Shown: positions 11,376 to 23,464, counted from the first letter of the stretch. The stretch is 64,000 bases of DNA from Mycoplasma zalophi (GCF_018914005.1 NZ_JAHMHI010000001.1:186001-250000), one strand, 5' to 3'. The notes: generated by a model not told the origin, from the sequence alone. Made by a program: numbers and translations.

Positions 11376-12918
11376 ATTTTATTCTATTAAATAATATCTC
11401 TTTTACATCAATTGGTTTTTTATCAAACTTTGTTTTTATATTTATTAATTCAAAATTTAATTCATTTATACTTAAAAACTCAGCAATTTTTTGCATATTA
11501 TTTGGTAATACAACGCTCAACATAACAGTTGTGGCATAAATTCCGTTTAATAATGTATTTAAAACCACATTTAGTCTTGGTAAATTATCTTTTAATTTTC
11601 AGGGAGTTGTTTTATCTATGTATAAATTTAGAGATTTTGATAAATTAATTGCTTCTTTTAAAGCTTTATCTATTTCAAAGTTATCAAAATAGTTTTTATA
11701 ATTTTGAAAGTGTTTGTCAATATCTTTATAAACTTCTAAATCAACTTCTTCTAAATTATTTTGATCATAAAAAGTTCCGTTATCAAAACTTTGATTAATC
11801 ATTGCTGAAGTTCTGTTAACTAAATTACCAAAATTATTTGCTAAATCAGCATTTAAACAATTTTTAAAAGCAAGTTCATCATAAATACCATCATTATGAA
11901 TTGAAAGTTGTGACATAAAAAAGTATTTAGTTTGTTCAGCTCCGTATGTATCAATTAATTTATAAGGATCAATTACATTTCCTTTTGATTTTGACATTTT
12001 ACCTTCATTTGTAATAATTCAACCATGACTTAATATTTTAGTAGGTAAATTAATGTCTAAACTTTTTAGAAAAATAGGTCAATAAATACAGTGGAATCTA
12101 GTGATTTCTTTTCCGACAACATGAACTCTTTCAGTTCCATTTATTCAAAATTTTTGATATAAACTATCATCTTCTTGTAAATAATTTAAAGCAGTTAAAT
12201 AATTAAATAAAGCATCTAATCATACATAAATTACGTGTTTAAATTTAGATTCAAAAGCAACTTGAATACCTCAATCAAAACTTATTCTTGTTATACTTAA
12301 ATCTTCAAGTCCTTTATTTATAAAATTATTTAAAAGTTCATTTTTTACTTTTGAAGAACTAATAAAATTATCATTATTTTCATAAAATTCTTTTATTCAT
12401 TTATTGAATTTTTGCATGTTAAAAAAGTAAGTTTCTTCAGATATTTCAACCAATTCGTGTCCACTTGTTGGGTGATAGTATTTATTATCTTTTTCAATTG
12501 CTTGTGTCTTAGTTAAGTATTCTTCATCACTTATTGAGTATAAACCTGAGTATTCTCCTAAATAAATAAAACCTTTTTCAATCATTTTGTCAAATATTTT
12601 TTGAATAGTTACAACATGATTTGATGAAGTGGTTCTACTGAAAAAATCATAGTGTAAATCTGCTTTTTTTCAAAGATCTTTAAATTGCTCAGTAGCTAAG
12701 TCAACAAATTTTTGAGGTTCAATATTTTGTGAATTTGCTGCTTTTTGAATTTTTTGTCCATGTTCATCAATACCTGTGACTAAGTAACAATCATAATTAT
12801 TTAATTTTTTAAAATTGTATAAGGTATTTGCAATTGTTGTTGTATAAAAATGTCCTATATGTAATTTACCATTTGGATAATATATAGGTGTTGAAATATA
12901 AAATGTTTTCTTTGCCAT
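11374..12918 (-). CDS. metG: methionyl-tRNA synthetase
   Basis: 514 aa, class-I synthetase charging tRNA-Met. The HIGH motif is in NGKLHIGHFYTTT near residue 20 and KMSKS in [15 protein letters not shown] near residue 307. Length fits the short form without the C-terminal tRNA-binding EMAP domain. It starts one base after the methyltransferase stop, with AAGGA inside that gene's last codons, so the pair is an operon. Several Trp codons are TGA. Confidence 0.96.
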
Positions 12919-12919
12919 A

Positions 12920-13702
12920 CTATTCCTTTATCTTAATTGGTTTATATAATTTTTTGACTTTTTGAGTGTATGTGTGATTATTTTTATTTTGAGGGTGTAA
13001 ATAAATATTTTCTAAAAAATGAGTACCTCAACCAGTGTTAAATCTAGCTTCTACTAAACAAAATTTTGCAATGTCATTAGTTCTTGGATATACTAATTGG
13101 ATTCTTTTAGGTTCAAAATTATATTTTCGCATCAATGTTATACAGTCTACATATCTACTAATAGGTAACACTAAAGCCAAATATCCTTTTTGTTCTATTA
13201 TTTTGCTGCTTGCACTGATTAATTTCTCTAAATTTAAAGTGATTTCATGAGTTGCAATTTCTTTAAAATTGTTTGTATTTTTTCTTTTAATGTTATTTAA
13301 TTGATTGTAATAAGGTGGATTTGCAACGATGAGTTGATATTTTTTAAAACTTCCATTACCTATTTTTTGACAAATGTTTTTTGCATAATCATTAAAATCA
13401 GCATGAATTATATTAATTTTATCTTCAAGGTTATTCATTTTTACATTGAAATTAGCAAGTTCGCATGCTTCTTTTTGAATTTCTACTGCATCAATGTGAA
13501 TTTTTGTTGCTCTTTGAGCAATAAAAATACTCAAAGCAGCATTATTAGTACCAACTTCTAAAATATGATTTATTTTACGATTTAAACTACAAAAATTACC
13601 AAGTAAAATAGTGTCAACTGAATAACTAAACATTTCTTTATCTTGATAAATTTCTAAACCATCTTGATAGCCTAAATTATTTTTAACTCAACTAGATTTC
13701 AT
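12920..13702 (-). CDS. tRNA1(Val) A37 N6-methyltransferase-like protein (TrmN6/YfiC family)
   Basis: 260 aa class-I SAM-dependent N6-adenine methyltransferase. N-terminal family signature NNLGYQDGLEIYQDKEMFSY, SAM motif I HILEVGTNNAALSI, and catalytic NPPY in VANPPYY. In E. coli this family methylates A37 of tRNA-Val; the substrate here is inferred. The ATG at 13702 is chosen because it keeps the conserved N-terminus. There is no Shine-Dalgarno but a perfect TATAAT 6 bases upstream, so the mRNA may be leaderless. It is the first gene of a two-gene unit with metG. Confidence 0.87.
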
Positions 13703-13708
13703 GAGTAA

Positions 13709-13714
13709 ATTATA
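13709..13714 (-). promoter_or_regulatory. -10 box (extended) for a probably leaderless trmN6-metG mRNA
   Basis: Minus strand TGT-TATAAT with six bases between it and the ATG. RNA polymerase would start at or next to the A of the start codon. Confidence 0.7.
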
Positions 13715-13760
13715 ACAAAAATTAACGGTTTTTAAAGGTTTAAAAACTCAATAAATAATA

Positions 13761-13785
13761 AAAAACCATTAACAATTGTTAATGG
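13761..13785 (-). terminator. terminator after the P68-type lipoprotein
   Basis: CCATTAAC / GTTAATGG stem with AATT loop, followed on the minus strand by six T. It lies 9 bases past the lipoprotein stop. Confidence 0.85.
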
Positions 13786-13793
13786 TAAATATT

Positions 13794-15818
13794 TTATTCT
13801 TTATTTTCTAAATCTTGAAGTTTTTTAAGAATTGTTGCTCCATCTTCAGTAGATAATGGATTATTTTTATTATCTAGTTGTGATAATTCTAATAATTGTT
13901 TTGATATTTCTGCAATTAATTTAACAGATTTTGAATCTCCAACATAGTTTGTGTCATGTGTTTTGTCTGTTACAAATTTTAGAAGTGATTCAAGAGATAA
14001 TATTGCTGGATTTAAATTATATACAGCTGTAGATAATTTATCTCTTTGTGCATCTCTTACTAAGAAGTTTTTGCCATTTTCACCTAATTCTTTAGCTCTT
14101 TGTTCAAATTTTGTTCTTAATTGTTTTTGATGTTCTTTTAGTTCTGCTAATTTTTCTTCAGTTAAAATAGCTTTTGTTGGAATAATATATCCTGAATTTT
14201 CAGCAATAAATATTCAGTTTGGAACCATTGTACCATCTGCTGATGGTGATTCTCCATTAAATAAGAAATTTAAAAATTTAATTGCAGCATTATTTGTTTC
14301 TTGATCATTTGTTTTAACTACCAATAAACTTGATCCACCTTCTCAAAATACTGGTTTTGAATTGGTTGAATATTTATCTATAGAAGGTAAATATAACATA
14401 TCTTCATCTTTTGTTCATAATTTATATTCTGTTTGAACTGATTTTGCAGGATTGCCATCTTGACTTGTTGACAAATAATATAAAACTGACATCATAGATT
14501 GTTTATTTCTTGCATCCCCTACAGCTGCCCCATAAGTCATTGCAGCTTCATAACGCATTAAATCAAATCCACCTCAATCAACAGCATCATTTATTTTAAA
14601 TTGGACTGTTTGGAAATTAATTGGACTTCCTGTTTCTGTTGGTTTTTCTTTAATTTCTTTGTGTTTTATTGAATTTTTATATTCATCTCATAATAAAACA
14701 AAATTTTTGGCTTGTTCTGAATTATTATTTAATAAGTTTTCATAATTAATTGCTGATTTTTCAACAGGATCATCTTTAGATTTTAAATTTCATAATTTGT
14801 CATTACTTTGAGTTTTTGAAACTAATTCTTTTAAGAATACATCACCTTGATAGTCAATTGATAATAATCTTGCATTTTTTGTAACATTCGCCATTTTTGT
14901 TTGATCAAATTCAGTATTTTCATAAATTTTGTTTATAAATTCTCTTACACCAGTAAATGTTTTAAATGTTTCATCTGTAACATTCATGTCTTTTAATGAA
15001 TTATTTTCTTTAGCTTTAATTGCATAAAATGGACTTCTTTGAGGAATTGAATTTCCTTCTTTTGAAGCTTTAACTGAAGCATCATAAATTGAACCTGAAA
15101 CTGTTCCACCAGCACCTATTATTATTTCGAATAATTTATGCATAATGTCTAAGTTAAATTCTAAAGCATCTGTATCTGATAAATCAAAAGGAATGCTATA
15201 AATTTTTGATTTATCATTTACATCTTCACCTGGAAGAGTGCTGTGAATATTTTTAATTTTTTCATTAAATTCAACATTGAATTCACTTGGTAATTCTAAA
15301 AGTTTGTCATTTGATTTTAGAATATATGCACCTATTTGATTACCTAATAAAATATTACTAATTTTTGGATCATTTTCATTAAAAGCTTTAACTGTGTTTT
15401 GAACTAATGTTGTTTCTGAAGTTGTTCCAACTTGTTTTTCTGTTTGTAAAACTACTGGTAAGAATCCTGGTTCATTTTTTTTAGATTCATTGTAGTAATT
15501 TATAATTGGCGCAATAGCAGTCATTAATGGTCAATATTTTCCTTGTGCTGCTGAAAAAATTACTGATTTTTTAGCTTGGTTATTATCTTTAGATTCTGAT
15601 TTTTTATCTTCATTTGTTTTTGAAGTATTAGTTGAATTTTCTTTAGAATTTGAATTATTTTCAGATTCTTTTTTAGTATCGTTTTTTTTGATTTCTTCTT
15701 TTTTTGTTGTGTCGTTATTATTTGCTTGACACGCAGCAGCAAGAGTAGGGACTGAAATTAAAGAAATAGATGCCCCTAAACTAGCAAAAAGAAAAAGAAT
15801 TTTCTTTGATTTTGTCAT
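13794..15818 (-). CDS. P68-type surface lipoprotein, probable substrate-binding protein of the ABC transporter
   Basis: 674 aa. Signal peptide with lipobox LAAAC (Cys about residue 30), then a long low-complexity Asn/Lys/Ser/Glu linker (residues 32-85) and a globular domain resembling family-1 extracellular solute-binding proteins. Late motifs such as PVFWEGGSSLLVVKTN and AAIKFLNFLFNG match the mycoplasma P68 surface-lipoprotein group. It lies just downstream of the two permeases and the ATPase, so it most likely captures their substrate at the cell surface. An AAGGGAG ribosome site and its own TATAAT at 15873-15878 imply independent, probably stronger, transcription than the upstream genes. 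Confidence 0.85.
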
Positions 15819-15872
15819 TTTTCTCCCTTAAAATTTTCATAATCGTTTGTTGATTTTTTAATTACATTTAAA

Positions 15873-15878
15873 ATTATA
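15873..15878 (-). promoter_or_regulatory. -10 box of the P68-type lipoprotein gene
   Basis: TATAAT on the minus strand about 55 bases before the ATG, downstream of the terminator that closes the permease genes. Confidence 0.6.
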
Positions 15879-15902
15879 ATACTAATTAAAATTTAAAAAT
15901 TA

Positions 15903-15926
15903 AAAAATGGCTTATTTTTTAGCCAT
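15903..15926. terminator. bidirectional-looking hairpin between permease and lipoprotein genes
   Basis: AAATGGCT / AGCCATTT stem with T runs on both strands. On the minus strand it follows the permease stop by about 20 bases and would attenuate read-through into the lipoprotein gene. Confidence 0.8.
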
Positions 15927-15944
15927 TTTTTTCATTTTTCTAAA

Positions 15945-16760
15945 TTATCTTGTTGATTTATTAATTCATTTAGAAAATATAAAATAAATACTCAGAGGAA
16001 TTGCAGAAGCAATAAAACTACCAGCTGCAATTATATTATTATATATGTTTTTATATTCAGTTGTAACTGGTGATAAAAATCATTGAGATATGTTTTTATT
16101 ATCTGTGTTTCTAAATAAATACATAGGTCATAAATAATCATTTCAAACTTGGATTATTGTAAAAATAATTAAAAGTAAATATGATAATTTTAAATCAGAA
16201 AAATAAATATAAAATATTTTTTCATATCATCTTAAATTATCATTTATTGCTAATCTTCCTTTTGTTTGACTAACATTTAAAGCCACTTTAAATGTATATG
16301 AAAAAATAAAGAAACTAAATATACCATTACTTATTAAACTTAACCAATACTTATCAGTTAATTTTCAAGTGTTTAAATTATATTTAAGTGCTGAATATAA
16401 AACAAATTCAGGAATAACACTAACAATAATTAAAAAATAAATAACAAAGTTTTGAATTGATTTTTTCTTTAATTTTATTAGCCCTGCTATTGCAAGTGAA
16501 TAAACAACAATTCTTATTATTAATAAACAAAAAATCGCTGAAATCGTTATCGTAAATGCTTTTAGTAACTCTTTATTTCAGACACTTTGAAAACTATTTA
16601 GTGTAGGGTTTTTAATTGTAATAGAAACAACATCATTTTGGATATCAATATCACTTTTAAGAGCCATTAATAATAAATAATAAAGTGGAAATAATATGAT
16701 AATTCCAAAAAATATTAAAATAAAAACTTTAATTACTTCTTTAGTTATTAATTTTCACAT
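15945..16760 (-). CDS. carbohydrate-type ABC transporter permease (second subunit)
   Basis: 271 aa, six predicted membrane helices, UgpE/MalG-like in order and position. N-terminal helix FILIFFGIIILFPLYYLLLMAL; the C-terminus SAIPLSIYFIFSKWI resembles the conserved family end. The cytoplasmic EAA loop that contacts the ATPase is poorly conserved (around RLAINDNLRWYEKIF). The gene overlaps the first permease by 20 bases. Many Trp are TGA. The substrate is not deducible; sugar or glycerol-phosphate-type compounds are usual for the family. Confidence 0.85.
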
Positions 16761-17718
16761 ATTTTTTCCTTACTAATTTGTTTTTAAAATATCTTAAAAA
16801 TTTATAAATTCTTTTAAGGTTTTTAATTCTAAATAAATATACAAAAAGCATTAATAAAATAGCATAAGCAAATATTAACATACTAGAAGCATAAGCTCTT
16901 GAAATATTATAATAAAACCCTTCACCATCACCTATTCCTAAAAATCTTAAAATATAACTACTTACAGTAAAAGCTTGGTGTTTTTCGTAATTAAAAGTAG
17001 ATTCTAAAATTGCATTAGGATACAATAAAAAGGCAAATATAAAATTAGTAATAGTAATTGCAAATATTGTCACTTTTAGTTCTTGAAAATAAACATATTT
17101 AATTTTTGATCAAGTCTTTAAATTATCTGTTTGCATTAATTTTTTATATTTTAAATTAGCTTTATTAATTGCAGCAACAAATAAAATAATATTAAAAGGT
17201 AAACTTCTTCAAACTTGAAACAAAATAAAGTATCAAACTATATGAGTTTTTCCTGAAATAAAACTGAATTTATTTTGTGCAAATAATTTAAAAAAGACAT
17301 TTTTTTCTCCAAATAAAAGAATAAAAGCAATACCAACTGCAAAACTAGATAGAAAAAACTGTGAATAAAATACTGTTAAAAATGCTGAACGAGCTACTTT
17401 TAAAATAAAAGATTCAATTATAAAAGCTACAAAAAATGAAATGATAAAGCTAATAAAGGTTGCTACAAATAAAATAATTGTTGAATTTTTTATTGCTACT
17501 CAAAAATTGTTGTCTTTTCAGATTCATTTAAAATTATCTAAACCTATTTTGGTAATTGTTAGTTTATTTCTATAAGGATGAGTTTCAAAAGCACCTTGCA
17601 TTGATTGAATAATTGGTAAAATGGTAAAGATAATAATCAAAACAAAAAGAGGAATCAAATAAAATCAACCGACTCAATTTTCTGGATTTTTTAATCACGA
17701 TTTGGTTTTACTAAACAC
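16741..17718 (-). CDS. carbohydrate-type ABC transporter permease (first subunit)
   Basis: 325 aa, UgpA/MalF-like with about six helices, beginning WFYLIPLFVLIIIFTILPII, the typical first helix of this family. The start is GTG at 17718: AGAAGG lies five bases upstream and no earlier ATG exists in frame. It overlaps the ATPase stop by 8 bases and the next permease by 20, so the three transporter genes are translationally coupled. The long basic C-terminal tail (LKRIYKFLRYFKNKLVRKKYV) is cytoplasmic. Confidence 0.85.
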
Positions 17719-18877
17719 GATTACCTTCTTTTGAAAAGCGAAATACATCATCTTCTAAAAAGCTAATTTTTATTTGATCATTTATTTTAAAATCTGTATT
17801 TTTTGATAAAACATTGATTTCATAATTATTGAAATTAACAGTGTAATTTATTGAATCTCCTAAATGTTTTGCAGAAATTATTGTAGCATTAGTTTCTTTA
17901 TCAAAAGACATTGTAATTTTGTTGTGGCGAATATAATAATCATAATTTTCATCAGATTTTATTAAATTAATTTCTGGATAACCTATAAATTTAGCAACAA
18001 AAATATTTTGTGGATTGTTGTATAAATCTTCAGGAGAAGAATTTTGTGCTATTTTACCTTCGTTCATTAAAATAATTTTATCCCCTAGTTTCATAGCATC
18101 TTGTTGATCATGAGTTACCATAATCATTGAGAGATTAAATTCTTTTTGTAATGAAGAAATTCATTTAATGGTGTTTTCTTTTATTTTTGCATCTAATGCA
18201 CTAAAAGGTTCATCTAAAATAATAATTTTGCAATTTTTAATAATTGCTTTTGCAAATGCAACTCTTTGTTTTTGTCCACCACTTAATTGTGCTGTTTTTT
18301 TCTTTTCATATTCAAATATTTCTAATTTTGTACCTACTTCTTTTCATTGTTTTTTAAACATTTCTTTTAAAGATAAAATTTTAAAAAATGTTTTTATTTG
18401 TTTAAAATTTAAACAAAAAGCATACAATCTCAACACAAAAAATATGTATTTAGAAAATATTTGTTGTGAATTATTAAATAAATTTATTAGTTTTTTAAAT
18501 TTAATTTGTTTTTTTTGATCTAAAAAAGTTAATATTTCTTCGCAAGCTTGAAGTCTTTTTTGTTTTACTCAATTTGGTGTATTTTTTGCACTAAGATAGA
18601 CATTTAAAAACACTGAAATGTTTGGGTATACATTTTGTTCTTGCATGATATATCCAATTTCATATATTTTAGGGTTATTTAGTACATCAATTGTTCCTTT
18701 AGTGGGTTTTAAATAACCACTAATTAAATTCAATAATGTAGTTTTACCACTACCACTTGGGCCTAATAATACTGTAATTTTATCTTTTAAAATTTCAAGC
18801 TCATCAATATTTAAAATTGACTTTTTATCATATTTAAATTCTAAGTTTTTTATTTCAATTAAATTTTCGTTTTTCAT
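17711..18877 (-). CDS. ABC transporter ATP-binding protein (UgpC/MsmK type)
   Basis: 388 aa. Walker A GPSGSGKT (39-46), Q-loop IMQEQN, signature LSGGQKQR near residue 195, Walker [14 protein letters not shown]-loop VTHDQQDA, and a C-terminal OB/TOBE-like regulatory domain as in sugar importers. The distance from Walker A to the signature is about 150 residues rather than about 95: a basic, aromatic insertion of roughly 55 residues enlarges the helical subdomain. Comparable insertions occur in other mycoplasma sugar ATPases. It shares TAATG with the upstream hydrolase gene. Confidence 0.92.
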
Positions 18878-19668
18878 TATTTTTCTCTTAGAAATGGTGC
18901 AACTATCTTCATAAATTCTTCAAAATTTTCTTCATACATCATATGTCCTGTTTTAGGGATATATGTTGTTTTTATGTTTTTTACATTGTCTTGGAAGTAT
19001 TTTAAGCAAGTATCACGATCAATAACTCCATCTTTTTCGCCTAAAACAAGTAAAGTAGGTACATTAATTGCGTTTAATCCTGCTTCAATTTTATTCATTA
19101 TTTGCATATTTGGCAAACTATAACCTAATTTAACAATGATTTCGTTATTAAAATCATTGGGGTCAAAACATTTTTTGTTTTGGTTCATTCATTCTTCATT
19201 ATTTGTAAATTTGCTAATATCATAATATAATGCTTGTAAAAAGTCTAAATACTGTTCAAATGTCTTTGGGAAATAACTTTCTAAGTAATCTTTTTGCTTT
19301 GCAAGTGATGTTTTATTCATAGGTGCTATATAAAGCATTTTTGAAAACAATTCTGGGCGTTTTTTATACGCTAAAGAAATTGTTGCTCCACCCATGCTGT
19401 GACCAACTAGAATAACATTTTTTAAATTATTATCATCAATGAATTTAATTAAAATATCACTAAATGATTCAACACTTACTTCATCATTGTCAAGAGGTTT
19501 TAAATTATTATTTCCAGGAAAAGAAATCGCATAATAATCATTTTCTTTTCAATTTTGTGCAAAAATATTAAATCTTTCACAACTTGAATTAAAACCATGA
19601 ACAAAAATAATGGGTTGTTCTGGTTTTTTATTGTCTATAAACACATAAGGATATTTATAATTTATCAT
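18877..19668 (-). CDS. alpha/beta-hydrolase
   Basis: 263 aa. Nucleophile elbow GHSMGG, acid in LGEKDGVIDRD and catalytic histidine in PKTGHMMYEE give the complete Ser-Asp-His triad; oxyanion region FVHGFNSS. There is no signal peptide, so it is cytosolic, an esterase or lipase-like enzyme of unknown substrate. AAAGGAG precedes the ATG. It is the first gene of the ABC-transporter operon (stop overlaps ATPase start), suggesting it acts on the imported compound, but that is inference from position. Confidence 0.88.
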
Positions 19669-19830
19669 ATTTCTCCTTTCAATTATTTTAATTTTACATA
19701 TTAAAATGATATTATTTTTTTTAAAAAAAGTAAAAAAATGCCTTAAAAATAGCTAAAAATTACGTTTTCATTTTTTTGCTTTTTTATAACATAAAAATCT
19801 ATAACTTTTTTAAAAATTACGAAAATAAAT

Positions 19831-19839
19831 TGTTATAAT
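19831..19839 (+). promoter_or_regulatory. extended -10 promoter of the 568-aa lipoprotein gene
   Basis: TGTTATAAT 22 bases before the ATG, with a GGAG ribosome site between. Confidence 0.65.
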
Positions 19840-19861
19840 TTTTTAATTAATTGGAGAAAAG

Positions 19862-21568
19862 ATGAAAAAAACAACAAAATTATTAATACTTACCACGAGT
19901 TTTTTAACTTTAAGTGCAATCCCATTAATCTTAACATCTTGTAAAAATGAGCAAACAAATAAACCTAAAAATGATTTACAAATAAAAAAAGATACAGATA
20001 GCAATAACAAAGAAAAAAACACTGACTCAAAACAAAAAAATAATGAAAGCAATAAGCAAAATAATCAAATTGAAAACAAAAATCCTCAACAAAACCAAGA
20101 AAAGATAAATTTTGAAGACATTTTCCAAGAACTAAATTTAAGTTACAAAAATGCACAAGATATTTTCTTTGAAAATGTATCTAATAAACTAGATATAAAT
20201 AGTTTATTATTTAATGAAATCAAAAATGTTAAATTAAATATTACAAGCTGAACAAAAACAGAAGATTCATTGATAATAAACTTAACATTAACAAAAAATA
20301 ATCAAACTTCAAAAACATTTACAAAAGAATTTTTAAAATCTTCATTTAAACAACATACCAAATATAATTTTGAAGATTTAAATAATTTTGCAAGTTCTTT
20401 TACAGTAAAAGATACTAAAAACACTGAAGATGCACTAACTGCTTTTAATAAATTTAAAGAAAATCCTTCAAATTTATTTTCTTATATAAACATTGGTGCT
20501 AAACTTTTTGATAAATACCAAATCCAAGCTGATTTTAAAAATGCCAAAGCAAGCAACGAACAAGGATATATTGAAAATATTTCTTTAATATTTACAAAAC
20601 AAGAAAATCAAACCAAAAAAACAATAACTGTTAATGGTTTTAAAACAGCTAAAAAACAAGCACAAACAAACTTAATTACAAAATTAGAACTAAAAGATGA
20701 AATAAAAGCACTATATCCTTCATTTATTGGTTCAATGTTAGTTTTTAATGATAATAGTGCAACTTTATTAACTCAAGAAAGACAAAATAGTAATTTATTT
20801 AATTGAGAATATTTTGCAAGTGAAAAAGGACAAGGTTTATTTAAAAATAATTTGAATTTGAATTTTGCAATACTAAAAAATGATTTTTTTGAAGTAAATA
20901 ATCAAAACAAAGAAAAATATGATTTTAAAGTTGAAAAAGTAAAAGCTAATGATCAAAACGGAACATTAGGAATTGAATTAAAAATTACAAATATTGATGA
21001 GCATAGTACTGATTACAACAAAATTCAATATGAATTTTTTGAATTTAAAGGATTAAGATCACTACAATTAAAAAACAATAAACCTGAAGTATTTGATTTT
21101 TATATCCAACAAGATGATTTAAAAACTATTTTAAATAAATACAACATTATCGACTTGGCAAATAAAAATAAAGATAAATTAAACACTTCAAATCAATTAG
21201 ATATGACTAATCAAATAGAAAATATTCAATTACAAGCTGTTAAAAATGCAATTTTCAATAAACTTAAATTGAGTATTTTAGATCCATTAAAAATTTATCA
21301 ATTAACTGTAACTGATAATTATTTAAAAAACTTTAATTTTAAAAACAACAACTCATCAATTTATCCTCTTTATTTAACAATTTCAAATAACATCATTAAA
21401 GACATTCAATTTAATTTAGTTAAAAATTCAAATAATTTAGTTGAATTAAAAATTAATATAACATTATCAGTGTTTGGTTATGTTTCAAATGAATATAACG
21501 ATTTAATTGAACAAGGAACAAACAATAACGAAATTACTTGAACAAATGAAAATTATGTAAATTTATAA
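19862..21568 (+). CDS. putative lipoprotein of unknown function
   Basis: 568 aa when TGA codons at 20249, 20804 and 21539 are read as Trp. Signal peptide with lipobox LTSC (Cys about residue 28), a 45-residue Asn/Lys/Gln/Glu linker, then a large beta-rich domain without recognisable motif. It has its own promoter and a bidirectional terminator shared with tsf. Probably a surface lipoprotein; adhesion or antigenic roles are possible but not shown by the sequence. Confidence 0.85.
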
Positions 21569-21571
21569 AAT

Positions 21572-21596
21572 AAAAGTGGCCTAAGCCACTTTTTTG
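21572..21596. terminator. bidirectional terminator between lipoprotein and tsf
   Basis: AAAAGTGGC / GCCACTTTT stem, CTAA loop, T-tracts on both strands; serves the convergent lipoprotein and tsf genes. Confidence 0.9.
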
Positions 21597-21600
21597 ATAT

Positions 21601-22494
21601 CTATTTTTTTCCCATTTGTTCAGCAACTTCATCTGCAAAATTAACATGTTTAACTTCAATACCTTCACCAACTTCAAAACGTAGTGATGAAATTAATTCT
21701 AAGTTATTATCATGCATATATTGAGCAACTGTTTTTGAATCTTCCATTACAAATGGTTGGAAAACTAAAACATTATTTTCGTTGTATGCTTTACGTAATT
21801 TACCTTGTAACATATCATTTTGTACTTTTTCAGGTAATTTATCGAATTTAGGATTTTCTTTTACTTCTGCTAATGCAGTTTCTTTAATTTTTGTTGCTAA
21901 TTCTTCTGGTAATTGTGTTTCAAAATCATAAGAAGGATTCAAGGCAGCAACGTGCATTGCAACATTTCTTAATGATTCTTGGTTTGAACCTTTAGCTAAA
22001 ATAATTGTAGCAATTCTTTCATTTGCGTGTGTATAAGTTGCTATAACTTCACCTTCATTTGGAGTTACTTTTTCAACTCTTCTTAAAGTAATTTTTTCAC
22101 CAATTTTAGCGGTTGCATTGGTGATCATTTCTTGTAATTCTACACCATCAACTTTTAATTTTAAAACATCTTCTAAAGTTGTAAATTCATTTTCTAATAG
22201 TAATTTTTCAATTGTAACTACTAATTCTTTAAATAAATCATTTTTAGCAACGAAATCAGTTTCTGAATTTAATTCAAATACAACTGCATATTTATCGTTG
22301 TGGGAAGCTTTTACGATACCTTCTGCAGCAATTCTTGAAGCTTTTTTAGCTGCTTTTGCTACTCCGTGTTCTTGTAGTCATTTAATTGCAGCTTCAATAT
22401 CATTATTTGTTTCTTCTAAAGCTTTTTTAACGTCTAAGAATCCTGAGTTTGTTCTTTCACGTAATTCTTTAATTAATTTTAAATCTGCTGCCAT
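21601..22494 (-). CDS. tsf: elongation factor Ts
   Basis: 297 aa nucleotide-exchange factor for EF-Tu. N-terminal UBA-like domain beginning [18 protein letters not shown] with the signature [11 protein letters not shown], then [14 protein letters not shown], the conserved core contacting EF-Tu. The start codon shares TAATG with the rpsB stop, so the two are translationally coupled in the classical rpsB-tsf operon. Confidence 0.97.
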
Positions 22495-23363
22495 TATTTT
22501 TCCTCTTTTTCTTCTTTAACTTCTTCAGTTCTTGGTTTTCTTACGAATCTTTTTGGTTCGTCTGAATTTTCTTTTTTAGGATCTTCAGGTAAAACTATAT
22601 TTTCATCTAATTGGTATGCAAATAATTGTTTTTCGCCTCTACCTGAAGCAATAGCATCTGCTAAAACTGTTAAAATTAATGTTAATGATTTTACTGAAGC
22701 ATCATTTGAAGGGATTCCAAAATCAACATCATCTGGGTTTCCGTTTGTATTTAAAATTCCAAATACTTTAACACCTTTTTTTCTTGCTTCTTTAATAGCG
22801 ATATCATCTACTAATGGACTTGCTACTATCATAATTTGTGGAGTTTGGTGCATATAACGAATACCGTTTAGGTTTTTTTGTAATTTAGCGATTTTTTTAT
22901 CAGCTTCTAAACCTTCTTTTTTGGTTCATCCTGGGTATCCTTGTGCTTGTCTTTGTTCTAATTCTTCTAATTTTCTAACGCTTCTGAAAATTGTTTGTTG
23001 GTTTGTTAAAGTTCCACCTAATCAACGTTCACTTACGTATGGAGAATTAGTTCTTTTAGCTTGTTCTTCAATAATGTTTTTAGCTTGTTTTTTTGTTCCT
23101 ACAAAAATAAATCTTGCTCCTTTTGAAGAAGCTTTTTGAATCATTTTGAATGCATATTCTAATGATTTTTGTGTTTTAGAAACATCAATAATGTGATTTC
23201 CGTTTCTTTTTCCATAAATATATGGTTTCATTTTAGGATTTCATACACTTGGACGACGTCCGAAGTATGTTCCAGCTTCTAATAATTTAGCACGCGAAAT
23301 AATGTCTTGTGCTTGTTGTTTTACTTCTGTTTTTTCAACAGGTTTTTGTGTTGTTTGTTCCAT
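22494..23363 (-). CDS. rpsB: 30S ribosomal protein S2
   Basis: 289 aa. S2 signatures: [56 protein letters not shown]. It has an N-terminal extension of about 24 residues and a charged C-terminal tail ([27 protein letters not shown]-like composition). The start ATG follows an AAAGGA site. It is preceded by a GC-richer leader that may be structured. Confidence 0.97.
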
Positions 23364-23446
23364 GTTTTTTTCCTTTGTTTTATCGTCCTGCTGTTTCTAA
23401 ATATTGGCATCATATACGACACACCCAATAAAATCCGCAACAGTGT
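23364..23446 (-). promoter_or_regulatory. possible structured 5' leader of rpsB
   Basis: Unusually GC-rich for this genome. On the minus strand an outer helix (CTGTT at 23439-23443 with AACAG at 23391-23395) encloses an inner helix (TATTGG at 23425-23430 with CCAATA at 23402-23407). Such leaders upstream of ribosomal-protein genes are often autogenous control sites. Regulation by S2 is inference. Confidence 0.45.
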
Positions 23447-23464
23447 TTAATTTCATTAATATAT

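Noticed and set aside
13035-13561. Two plus-strand frames opposite the tRNA methyltransferase
   Set aside because: Shadow frames of a clear minus-strand gene with conserved motifs.
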